The notes: a model not told the origin generated them from the letters alone. Shown: positions 1-4,891, numbered from the stretch's first letter. The stretch: 5,673 nucleotides of DNA from DASQVO01 sp035640715 (GCA_035640715.1 DASQVO010000429.1:1-5673); one strand, 5' to 3'. Made by a program: numbers and translations.

Positions 1-2
1 AA

Positions 3-698
3 GCGGCAGATATCGTGGCCGAACTGGAGGACAGCGGCCGGACTGCGGTACTGGTCGAGATCGATGGCATCCCGGCCGGGGTGCTGGGCATCGCCGACCG
101 GCTCCGGCCGGACGCCTCCGCCACCGTCGTCGCCCTGACCGGACTGACCGGGGCCACGCCAATTCTGGTCACTGGCGACAACCCGCGCGCCGCCGCCCGC
201 CTGGCAGCCGAGGCCGGCCTCGCCGATGTCCGCGCTGGCCTGCTGCCGCAGGACAAGGTCGCTGCGGTCCGGAACCTGGAGCGAGCAGGGCGGAAAGTAT
301 TGGTCCTCGGCGACGGCGTCAACGACGCCCCCGCCTTGGCCGCCGCCCACACCGGCATCGCCATGGGCAGGGCCGGCTCCGACCTCGCACTGGAGACCGC
401 CGACGCCGTGATCGTGCGGGATGAGCTCGCCGCTGTGCCCGCCGTTGTGGCGCTGTCCCGCCGGGCCCGTCGCCTGGTCGCGCAGAACCTGATCGTCGCC
501 GCGGTGTTCATCTCCGGCCTGGTCGCCTGGGACCTGGCCGGCACCCTGCCGCTGCCGCTCGGCGTGCTCGGCCACGAAGGCTCCACCGTCATCGTCGGCC
601 TCAACGGCCTGCGCCTGCTGCGAGAGGCCGCCTGGCGCAAGGCCCAGTCCGGGCACACGCTCCCGCTTCGCGAACATGCCGGCGACCACGATGGCTGA
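3..698 (+). CDS. Metal-transporting P1B-type ATPase, C-terminal fragment (5' end outside window)
   Basis: The reading frame is open to the left edge, so this is the distal third of a P-type ATPase that pumps a metal cation across the membrane using ATP. Visible are the second half of the phosphorylation (HAD) domain, with TGDN at 171-182 and the hinge motif GDGVNDAPALA from 309, and then the last two membrane helices (LVAQNLIVAAVFISGLVAW and the TVIVGLNGLRLL segment). The sequence HEGST (573-587) just before the last helix matches the TM8 motif described for P1B-4 ATPases (Co/Ni/Fe-type, such as mycobacterial CtpD). The matching TM6 motif, the DKTGT phosphorylation site and any metal-binding N-domain lie outside the window, so the substrate is inferred. 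The tail after the last helix is short and hydrophilic. The gene is convergent with the DUF190 gene, 64 bp apart, and so is not part of the fluoride operon. Confidence 0.93.
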   Translation, partial: AADIVAELEDSGRTAVLVEIDGIPAGVLGIADRLRPDASATVVALTGLTGATPILVTGDNPRAAARLAAEAGLADVRAGLLPQDKVAAVRNLERAGRKVLVLGDGVNDAPALAAAHTGIAMGRAGSDLALETADAVIVRDELAAVPAVVALSRRARRLVAQNLIVAAVFISGLVAWDLAGTLPLPLGVLGHEGSTVIVGLNGLRLLREAAWRKAQSGHTLPLREHAGDHDG

Positions 699-712
699 CA
701 CGCACCAGCGTG
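699..712 (+). terminator. Hairpin directly after the ATPase stop
   Basis: A perfect 5-bp inverted repeat CACGC-ACCA-GCGTG begins on the base after the ATPase TGA. There is no T-tract, which is common for actinobacterial terminators. The stem is short, so this is a weak call supported mainly by its position between convergent genes. Confidence 0.3.
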
Positions 713-742
713 GCGGCTGGGATGTCGGCGGTGATGTCGTAG

Positions 743-757
743 GGGCCGCAGCGGCCT
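743..757 (-). terminator. Hairpin after the DUF190 stop
   Basis: GGCCG-CAG-CGGCC (744-756), extendable by one G-T pair, lies 5 bp beyond the TAA of the minus-strand DUF190 gene and inside the 64-bp gap between convergent genes. It is nearly symmetric and could act in both directions. No T-tract follows. Confidence 0.35.
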
Positions 758-762
758 GGTGT

Positions 763-1839
763 TTAGAGATGATGCCTGGCGAGCCGGAGGCCGCCCCGCT
801 GGCGGTGGCCGTTAGCGGCTCGCATGGCTGGGATGGTTTCGCTGGTGACGAGGCCGTGCTCGCTGGTGAGCTCGTCGATGACCGAGAACGCGGTGGCGAT
901 CCGCTCCGGTGTGTCAATGACGATCGTGACGGCGGGGACGTGGCGGCCGAGTTGCAGGAGGCGGTCGCCGTGCGGCTTGTGGTCGCCGTGAAAGCCCCAG
1001 ATGCCGCGCTGGGTGGTTGCGCCGCTGATGCCGGCGGAGCGCATGCGCCGGACGATGGCGCGGTGGATCGGCTGCCCGTGGTGCTGGGCCGCTTCGGAGG
1101 TGTACACCATGAGCTTCTGCCACAGCGCCATGCCGTGGTCGTCGGAGCCGGGCACGGCCGGCGGCGTATCGAGAAGCTGGCCGTCACGCTTGCAGACGCG
1201 GACCCGTTCGAGGGTCAGCAGCGGGCGGCGCAGCAGCGCGCCGAGCTCGGGCAGTACCCGGCCGATCCGTTCCCCCGAGCCGACGGCGATGACCATCATC
1301 GGGACCTCGGCGTTCCGGCTGAAGAACGTGGCCCGTTCCCGGCGGCCGTGCGCGGTGCCGTCCACGCCGAGCAACGCGGTGGCGCCGGCCACGCCGCGGC
1401 GGTGCAGCAGGTCGCAGACGGCCGTGAAGGCCGGGACCCGGCAGACCCGTTCCTGGCGGCCAAGGTACACGGTCAGCTTGGTGGCCTCGTGCAGGTCGCT
1501 GGGCAGGGTGATCTGTCCGATGTCGCCGGTCAGCATCCGGGCACGCTCCAGGGTGATCAGGCCGGTGGTGGTGAGCTGGAGCGTCTCGCCGAGCACCGCT
1601 TCGATGCGGGGGCGGCTGTCGACCGCGATCGTGATGAGTGGCAGGTCCTCCGACAGGGTGAGGGAGCGGTCGGTGCGGAGATGATGCTTGAGCCCGAATC
1701 CTTCGGTGCCGCGCAGCAGGATGCTGGCCGCGATCTCGTGCCGTCCGTACAGGTCGATCAGGGCGTCGGCGGCGAACCTGTTCCCGGTGCGGTGCCGCTC
1801 ACCGAAGTAGCTGGTCAGCTTGATGCAGTCCTCGTTCAC
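763..1839 (-). CDS. Triple DUF190 (PII-like) domain protein, third gene of the fluoride-channel operon
   Basis: This 358-aa protein is made of three similar units of about 100 residues: roughly 5-103, 119-217 and 238-341. Each runs as an opening strand (IKLTSYFGE, TKLTVYLGR, QKLMVYTSE), a helix, a segment like AASILLRGTEGFG / AGATALLGVDGTAHG / SGATTQRGIWGFHG, then a charged turn and a strand like LPLITIAVDSRPRI / VPMMVIAVGSGERI / VPAVTIVIDTPERI. This is the DUF190 pattern (PF02641), a PII-like ferredoxin fold of unknown function that is usually a single domain of about 110 aa and is often found beside crcB. The start is GTG at 1837-1839, which overlaps the TGA of the upstream channel gene (1836-1838), with GGAG seven bases ahead; translation is therefore probably coupled. 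No signal peptide or membrane segment is visible, so it is likely cytosolic. By context it may sense a ligand or modulate the Fluc channel, but that role is inference. The basic, His-rich tail (342-358) is outside the domains. Confidence 0.88.
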   Translation of the reverse strand: MNEDCIKLTSYFGERHRTGNRFAADALIDLYGRHEIAASILLRGTEGFGLKHHLRTDRSLTLSEDLPLITIAVDSRPRIEAVLGETLQLTTTGLITLERARMLTGDIGQITLPSDLHEATKLTVYLGRQERVCRVPAFTAVCDLLHRRGVAGATALLGVDGTAHGRRERATFFSRNAEVPMMVIAVGSGERIGRVLPELGALLRRPLLTLERVRVCKRDGQLLDTPPAVPGSDDHGMALWQKLMVYTSEAAQHHGQPIHRAIVRRMRSAGISGATTQRGIWGFHGDHKPHGDRLLQLGRHVPAVTIVIDTPERIATAFSVIDELTSEHGLVTSETIPAMRAANGHRQRGGLRLARHHL

Positions 1840-2201
1840 AGGTGCGCTCCGATGAGGCGGCCGGCCGCGGCGGCGGCGACGCCCAGCACGAGGCTGACGA
1901 TCACGTTGAGGATTGCCTTGCGGTGCTGGCGTTCCTCGGTCAAGCGCTGGGTCTCCAGCATCCAGGTGGAGAAGGTGGTGTAGGAGCCGACGGCGGCGGT
2001 GCCGGCCAGCAAGGCCTGGTCGTGGCTGAGGGCCAGCCCGGTGATCAGGCCGAGGATCACCGCGCCGGACAGGTTGACCGCGAGGGTGCCGAAGGGAAAA
2101 TCACGGCCGGCGGCGGAGGCGACCACGCCGTCGGCCAGGAAGCGGACGACCGAGCCCACCCCCCCGATCATCACCACTGCGGCCCAGATCAGCGCGCTCA
2201 T
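1836..2201 (-). CDS. crcB: CrcB/Fluc fluoride channel subunit (121 aa)
   Basis: This is a small four-helix membrane protein of the Fluc/CrcB family, which exports fluoride passively as a dimer. The usual motifs are present in order: MIGGVGSVVRF with the conserved Arg20, FPFGTLAVNLSG with Asn43, and GSYTTFSTWMLE around residues 72-83. Hydrophobic segments fall at about 3-22, 38-57, 64-83 and 97-117. In the phenylalanine box the first Phe is kept (F77) while the second position is Trp80. The ATG at 2201 is chosen over the longer frame (to 2282) because it gives the normal family length and places GAGAGGG four bases upstream; the extra residues would overlap the end of the other crcB gene. It starts 10 bp after that gene's stop and overlaps the DUF190 start by three bases, so all three are one operon. 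With the partner gene it probably forms a heterodimeric antiparallel channel. Confidence 0.93.
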   Translation of the reverse strand: MSALIWAAVVMIGGVGSVVRFLADGVVASAAGRDFPFGTLAVNLSGAVILGLITGLALSHDQALLAGTAAVGSYTTFSTWMLETQRLTEERQHRKAILNVIVSLVLGVAAAAAGRLIGAHL

Positions 2202-2211
2202 TGGGGCCCTC

Positions 2212-2709
2212 TCACTGCCGCACCCGCACGCGCCGGACCATTGTGGTGGCCAGGTGGATCGCCGCATATCCGGCGGCGACACTGGCCGCGGCGTAACCGG
2301 CCGCCAGGCCCCAGGCGTGGGCGTCGAGCATCTCCAGGATCTCTACCTGCATCGTCGAGAATGTAGACAGCCCCCCGCACAGCCCGGTGCCCAGCAGCGG
2401 CCGCCGGTAGCTGGACAGCGGCAGCCGTTCCTGCAACCGGGTCACGAAGTACCCGAGCAGGAACGCGGCTACCACATTGACAGCGAACGTGGGCCAGGGC
2501 CAGGCTGTCGCCGGGTGCGGGAACGCCTCGGCCAGCGCCGCCCGCAGCAGCGTGCCGAGCGCCCCGCCTGCGAAGATCGCAGCGATCTCCCGGCGGTCCG
2601 CCGGGGGAAGTATGCGCCGCGGCCCGGTTCGTGAGGTACGGGTCCGGACGTCGGCAACGGCAAGGCTCGAGACAGGCGGCTCGCCGAAGTCGGAAGGCGG
2701 CTCGGGCAC
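2212..2709 (-). CDS. crcB: CrcB/Fluc fluoride channel subunit with N-terminal extension (165 aa)
   Basis: This is the first gene of the fluoride operon. The Fluc core begins near residue 40: FAGGALGTLLRAAL with Arg56, WPTFAVNVVAAFLLGYF with Asn78, GLCGGLSTFSTMQVE (111-123), and a last helix at about 133-156. In the phenylalanine box F117 is kept and the second position is Met120. The first 40 residues are polar, Pro- and Arg-rich and not part of the channel fold; they make it longer than the usual 120-130 aa. The start is GTG at 2707-2709, supported by a strong AAAGGAG (2719-2725) nine bases ahead. A later start inside the extension is possible but lacks such a site. The C-terminus is basic (RRVRVRQ). 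The partner crcB follows after 10 bp. Control is likely by the minus-strand fluoride-riboswitch-like element at 2734-2800, which ends about nine bases before the ribosome-binding site. Confidence 0.92.
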   Translation of the reverse strand: MPEPPSDFGEPPVSSLAVADVRTRTSRTGPRRILPPADRREIAAIFAGGALGTLLRAALAEAFPHPATAWPWPTFAVNVVAAFLLGYFVTRLQERLPLSSYRRPLLGTGLCGGLSTFSTMQVEILEMLDAHAWGLAAGYAAASVAAGYAAIHLATTMVRRVRVRQ

Positions 2710-2733
2710 GCGTTAAGACTCCTTTCCCGCCAA

Positions 2734-2800
2734 GGCGTAGGAAGAAGCCATCAGCCGCGCCGCGCGGCGGTTTGGGAGGGTCATAGCCTCCTCGCCAGGG
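2734..2800 (-). promoter_or_regulatory. Variant fluoride-riboswitch-like element in the crcB leader
   Basis: Read on the minus strand, the 3' half is a close match to the crcB-motif (fluoride) aptamer: AAACC, then the perfect hairpin GCCGCG-CGG-CGCGGC (2754-2768), then TGATGGCTTCT and, after a three-base insertion, TAC. The same words occur in the same order in the plus-strand aptamer at 2875-2923. The 5' half is non-standard. GGAGG/CCTCC (around 2791-2775) can form the pseudoknot-like pairing, or GAGGC/GCTTC can form the closing helix, but both canonical helices do not form together as they do in the plus-strand copy. The element ends just before the crcB ribosome-binding site. TTCC or TCCT in its 3' end can pair with GGAA or AGGA of GGGAAAGGAG, so translational control is possible. 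It may be a divergent functional aptamer or a decaying one. Confidence 0.55.
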
Positions 2801-2818
2801 CATCATCTGGCTGCCGCA

Positions 2819-2824
2819 AGTTTA
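2819..2824 (-). promoter_or_regulatory. Possible -10 box for the crcB operon
   Basis: TAAACT on the minus strand fits the actinobacterial TANNNT pattern and would start transcription near 2811, just before the variant aptamer. The candidate -35 (TCACTG, 16 bases upstream) is poor, so this rests on position more than sequence. Confidence 0.28.
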
Positions 2825-2862
2825 TTCGAGATTGCGCCGCCAGTGAGGCGCGGGATGCGGGG

Positions 2863-2868
2863 TAGCAT
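2863..2868 (+). promoter_or_regulatory. Possible -10 box for the riboswitch-ppa transcript
   Basis: TAGCAT fits TANNNT and would place the first transcribed base at about 2875, exactly where the aptamer begins. No convincing -35 hexamer is seen at 16-19 bases upstream. Confidence 0.35.
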
Positions 2869-2874
2869 CTTGTT

Positions 2875-2923
2875 CAGGCGATGAAGCCCGCTTTAACCGC
2901 CGCAGTGGCTGATGGCTTCTACC
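2875..2923 (+). promoter_or_regulatory. Fluoride riboswitch aptamer (crcB motif) upstream of pyrophosphatase
   Basis: All parts of the fluoride aptamer are present in order. AGGCG (2876-2880) pairs with CGCTT (2889-2893) as the pseudoknot helix. The conserved ATG (2881-2883) leads into GAAGCC (2883-2888), which pairs with GGCTTC (2914-2919). AACC (2895-2898) is followed by a short hairpin GCC-GCAGT-GGC (2899-2909), then the invariant TGATGG (2910-2915) and CTAC (2919-2922). Members of this class bind fluoride and usually raise expression of fluoride-resistance genes, including crcB and inorganic pyrophosphatase. The next gene on this strand, 97 bases on, is a pyrophosphatase. The downstream leader contains alternative hairpins that could serve as the expression platform. 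Confidence 0.93.
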
Positions 2924-3011
2924 GGATCGGCAACCGGTGGAGGCATATGTACGCGCCGATATGACCACCAGGAACCGCATCCGGATCGGTAACGCGCTAG
3001 GCCGGCCAGCG
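2919..3011 (+). promoter_or_regulatory. Candidate expression platform between aptamer and ppa
   Basis: GGTGG (2936-2940) can pair in two exclusive ways. With CTACC at the aptamer's 3' edge it forms CTACCGG (2919-2925)/CCGGTGG (2934-2940). With CCACC (2965-2969) it forms a longer hairpin strengthened by CATAT (2944-2948)/ATATG (2959-2963). Fluoride binding would tie up CTACC and favour the second fold. A third hairpin, CGCT...AGCG (2995-3011) around GGCCGGCC, abuts the ribosome-binding site GAGGAGG (3011-3017). No T-tract terminator is visible, so control of translation or by Rho seems likelier than intrinsic termination. Folding was judged by eye. Confidence 0.45.
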
Positions 3012-3019
3012 AGGAGGAA

Positions 3020-3550
3020 ATGGTGGAGATTGAGATTATTGTCGAGATTCCGCAGGGCTCGCGGAACAAGTACGAGATGGACCACGCGACCGGACGGATC
3101 CGGCTGGACCGGATGCTGTTCACCTCCACCCGTTACCCGCTGGATTACGGGTTCATCCCGGACACGCTGGCCGAGGACGGCGATCCGCTGGATGCCATGG
3201 TGATGCTGGAGGAACCGACCTTTCCCGGCTGCCTGGTGACCGCCCGGCCGGTCGGGGTGTTCTGGATGAACGATGAGCACGGTCCCGATGCGAAGATCCT
3301 GACCGTTCCCGCTCACGACCCCCGGTTCACTGGAATCCAGGACCTGGATGATGTTCCCGCGCACGTGACCGCTGAAATCGGGCATTTCTTTGAAATCTAT
3401 AAGGAACTCGAGCTGGGGAAGAGTATCGACGTCCGCGGCTGGCAAGCCTGCGCATGTGCCCTGGAGGTTATCGAGGCCGCCGTCCAGCGTGCCCGTGACT
3501 TGGTACCCGCACGGATCAGCGCGGGAAGCTCGCCTGGCTCGCTCACATGA
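3020..3550 (+). CDS. ppa: Family I inorganic pyrophosphatase under fluoride riboswitch control
   Basis: It hydrolyses pyrophosphate to two phosphates in the cytosol, pulling biosynthetic reactions forward; the enzyme is strongly inhibited by fluoride. All catalytic residues of the family can be placed: E9, K17 and E19 (NKYEMD), R31, Y43 (YPLDYGF), D53/D55/D58 in the signature DGDPLDA (53-59), D85, D90 and K92 (DEHGPDAK), and Y127-K128 (HFFEIYK). The body closely follows actinobacterial pyrophosphatases of about 160-170 aa; residues after about 160 form a non-conserved tail (LVPARISAGSSPGSLT). Start choice: ATG 3020 lies only two or three bases from GAGGAGG, while GTG 3023 has better spacing and begins exactly like relatives (VEIEIIVEIP beside MEFDVTIEIP); the two differ by one residue. 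The gene follows the riboswitch alone, with no downstream partner in tight spacing. It may be a fluoride-induced extra copy beside a housekeeping ppa elsewhere, which is inference. Confidence 0.96.
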   Translation: MVEIEIIVEIPQGSRNKYEMDHATGRIRLDRMLFTSTRYPLDYGFIPDTLAEDGDPLDAMVMLEEPTFPGCLVTARPVGVFWMNDEHGPDAKILTVPAHDPRFTGIQDLDDVPAHVTAEIGHFFEIYKELELGKSIDVRGWQACACALEVIEAAVQRARDLVPARISAGSSPGSLT

Positions 3551-3620
3551 AGAGACGGGTCGACAGAGCACCTTTGCCGTCAACTTCTTCTGTCCTCCGG
3601 CTCCGGAATGATGCGATGTG

Positions 3621-3641
3621 CAGCCAGACCGCTCTTGGCTG
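3621..3641 (+). terminator. Possible terminator hairpin after ppa
   Basis: A perfect CAGCCA/TGGCTG inverted repeat with a nine-base loop lies 70 bp past the ppa stop, with a second one (3648-3670) right behind it. There is no T-tract. Confidence 0.3.
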
Positions 3642-3732
3642 ACCCATCCGGCGTTGATCCGGCACGCCGGCGCGGACCGGGTTCGGGCATTTGGTGATCT
3701 TGGGCCGTAGGCAGATATGGACGCCGCCCCAA

Positions 3733-3802
3733 TGAGACAGGAATCACAAACGACTTTGCCGGTCCCGTGCTTCGCGTGCTGGCGTGCGGGAAGATCCAGC
3801 CG
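3733..3802 (+). repeat. 70-bp direct repeat, copy A (upstream of the phasin-like gene)
   Basis: This copy matches 5394-5463 at 63 of 70 positions by eye, with no gaps and one unbroken identical run of 32 bases (3754-3785). It contains three CGTGC words at 3766-3770, 3775-3779 and 3783-3787, spaced nine and eight bases. It ends about 190 bp before the GTG of the phasin-like gene and lies in the same orientation as that gene, as copy B does relative to the reductase. A shared operator or promoter for PHA genes is the simplest reading; no known regulator site was recognised. Confidence 0.85.
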
Positions 3803-3995
3803 CCTGGCCGGCAACGTCACCAGGCCGGTGAACCTCGCCGCCACCTCCACGAGCCAGTACGCCATCGCAGCCAGCAAGCTCAGGGATTCATCACGTAAGT
3901 GGCCCATCAGCTTCTCTGTCCCGCTCTCAGCTCGACCAGCTCCAGATCGTGCCCGGCCGGTTCAAGCGCAGTACACATCACATGGAGGAAGCAAC

Positions 3996-4316
3996 GTGGA
4001 AACTATCCAGGAGCAATACGCCGAGACGGTCAAGCAGGCGCAGAACGCCATGCTGGCCGGGTTCGACACATGGATCCAGGCCTACGAGCAGGTCTTCAGC
4101 CAGCTGCCGACCGCCGCGCCGACCAAGCCCGAGCAGATGATTGACCAGGTCTACGACTTCGCCGGCAAGCTGCTGGACGCGCAGCGCGTCTTCGCCAAGC
4201 AGCTGGTCACCAGCGGCACTGCAGCCGCCGAGACCTTCCAGAACTGTCTCACCCAGGCAGCCGGAAGTGCCTCCCAGGGCACCGAGAAGGCCTACCGGGG
4301 CCGACCGTATGGGTGA
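3996..4316 (+). CDS. Small phasin-like protein (106 aa), probable PHA granule-associated
   Basis: The protein is mostly amphipathic helix with no membrane segment: a first helix at about 3-36 containing DTWIQAYEQVF, a Pro-rich break (LPTAAPTKPEQ, 37-47), a second helix at about 48-90 (MIDQVYDFAGKLLDAQRVFAKQLV), and a short polar tail. This size and shape fit phasins, which coat polyhydroxyalkanoate granules in the cytoplasm. The motif W-[IL]-x-A-Y-E-x-V is shared with the other small protein at 4920-5189. The call rests on composition, shape and neighbourhood (a PhaB-like reductase nearby), not on a strong family signature. The start GTG 3996 is chosen because GGAGGA (3984-3989) sits six bases upstream. 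Extending to 3717 would add 93 residues of unlikely sequence that run through the direct repeat. The next gene on the strand begins about 85 bp later, beyond a hairpin. Confidence 0.72.
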   Translation: METIQEQYAETVKQAQNAMLAGFDTWIQAYEQVFSQLPTAAPTKPEQMIDQVYDFAGKLLDAQRVFAKQLVTSGTAAAETFQNCLTQAAGSASQGTEKAYRGRPYG

Positions 4317-4337
4317 CCGGGCCGGGCGCACCCGGTC
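4315..4337 (+). terminator. Hairpin at the stop of the phasin-like gene
   Basis: GACCGGG (4315-4321) and CCCGGTC (4331-4337) form a perfect 7-bp G+C-rich stem with a nine-base loop, overlapping the TGA. It could terminate or attenuate transcription between the abundant granule protein and the next gene. It lacks a T-tract. Confidence 0.42.
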
Positions 4338-4394
4338 CTGCCGCCTGTACGAGCCCGCCCAGGTCCGAAAAGACGACCGCCTTTAGGAAGCGAT

Positions 4395-4415
4395 ATGACT
4401 GATGTTTATGGCTGA
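4395..4415 (+). other. Possible tiny leader ORF (MTDVYG) overlapping the next start
   Basis: ATG 4395 has the best-placed ribosome-binding site in this leader (AGGA at 4385-4388, six bases away) but ends at TGA 4413-4415 after six codons. It overlaps the ATGs at 4402 and 4408 that open the next gene in another frame. It may couple translation, or it may mark a one-base error or frameshift joining MTDVYG to the following frame. Confidence 0.3.
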
Positions 4416-4851
4416 AACACCGTCCCTGCGGACGGCCTGCCCATGGACGGACCCGCTCTGGTGGACGGGCAGGCAGCTCGAGGCGATGACCGCGGTAACC
4501 AGGCTTATGGCGCGCTTGACGGAGGCCGTTCTTGAAGCCTCCGTCTCATCCCTGCGCATTGCCGTTGCTGCGCCCGCGGTCGGCGAAACCGCCACGGCGA
4601 TGGCCGCCGCCACGCCGCGTCGTCAGCTGGAGGCAGCAGAGCAGGTGGAAGAACCGCCAGTGCCGCAGTGGGATGAGCTGTCCCTGGGCTCGATCAGGGG
4701 CCGCCTGCGCCGGTTCAGTGAGGATGACCTGGTGGCTCTGCGCGGCTATGAGGAACGCCACGGCCGCCGTCCGGCCGTACTGGCCATGCTCGGCAACCGC
4801 CTCGCGAAAGTCAGAGGGGCCACCACCGCGCCGGGCGTGGCGCCGCCCTAA
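4402..4851 (+). CDS. Probable PHA granule / lipid-droplet-associated-like protein (149 aa)
   Basis: The protein has two parts. Residues about 15-55 (PWTDPLWWTGRQLEAMTAVT, then RLMARLTEAVLEASVSSL) form a Trp-containing amphipathic helix like a phasin; an Ala-rich linker follows to about 85. Residues about 87-138 form a compact charged domain (PQWDELSLGSIRGRLRRFSE, then DDLVALRGYEERHGRRPAVL, then AMLGNRLAKV). From memory it resembles the C-terminal segment of small actinobacterial proteins annotated as lipid-droplet-associated; this was not checked. There is no signal peptide or clear membrane segment. The start is uncertain: ATG 4402 and ATG 4408 are both far from AGGAAG (4385-4390), which better serves a six-codon leader ORF. 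It lies downstream of the 106-aa phasin-like gene on the same strand and is convergent with the 89-aa one, suggesting a shared role at PHA inclusions. Confidence 0.68.
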   Translation: MFMAETPSLRTACPWTDPLWWTGRQLEAMTAVTRLMARLTEAVLEASVSSLRIAVAAPAVGETATAMAAATPRRQLEAAEQVEEPPVPQWDELSLGSIRGRLRRFSEDDLVALRGYEERHGRRPAVLAMLGNRLAKVRGATTAPGVAPP

Positions 4852-4865
4852 GCGATCAGCCCAGG

Positions 4866-4882
4866 CAGGCCAGCCGGGCCTG
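4866..4882. terminator. Hairpin between convergent granule genes
   Basis: CAGGCC-AGCCG-GGCCTG is a perfect 6-bp stem with a five-base loop, 15 bases past the stop of the plus-strand gene and inside the 68-bp gap between convergent stops. It is usable from either strand. Confidence 0.42.
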
Positions 4883-4891
4883 TGGTCAGAT

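Larger units (their letters stand above)
3551..3995. other. Non-coding stretch between ppa and the first phasin-like gene
   Basis: No convincing gene is seen in these 445 bases. They hold two inverted repeats shortly after ppa (3621-3641 and CCGGCG/CGCCGG at 3648-3670), copy A of the 70-bp direct repeat (3733-3802), and the ribosome-binding site of the phasin-like gene (GGAGGA, 3984-3989). A weak promoter-like pair, TTGGTG (3691-3696) and GATATG (3714-3719) with 17 bases between, lies just ahead of the repeat. The open frame starting at 3717 is not preceded by a ribosome-binding site and looks unlike protein. Confidence 0.5.

Noticed and set aside
676..1983. A 435-codon plus-strand open frame across the DUF190 gene
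   Set aside because: It is the antisense shadow of the minus-strand gene. The translation is Gly/Ala/Asp-rich with no recognisable motif, and the opposite strand shows three clear DUF190 domains.
2202..2282. N-terminal extension of the 121-aa crcB to 2282
   Set aside because: It would overlap the other crcB coding end, gives a non-family N-terminus, and the ATG at 2201 has its own ribosome-binding site and normal length.
3733..3802. The repeat as a conserved coding segment (plus frame ESQT-LPVPCFACWR, minus frame RQHAKHGTGK)
   Set aside because: The identity is at nucleotide level, with non-synonymous changes and a stop in one copy, so a DNA site is a better explanation than a shared peptide.
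2822..3907. A 361-codon minus-strand open frame opposite ppa and its leader
   Set aside because: Most of it is antisense to a pyrophosphatase with all catalytic residues intact. Its first 60 residues (MGHLRDESLSLLAAMAYWLV onward) look mildly protein-like, but there is no family match and the frame crosses the direct repeat.
3717..3995. 93-residue N-terminal extension of the 106-aa phasin-like protein
   Set aside because: There is no ribosome-binding site at 3717, the sequence is low in structure and runs through the repeat, while GGAGGA six bases before GTG 3996 marks a clear start.
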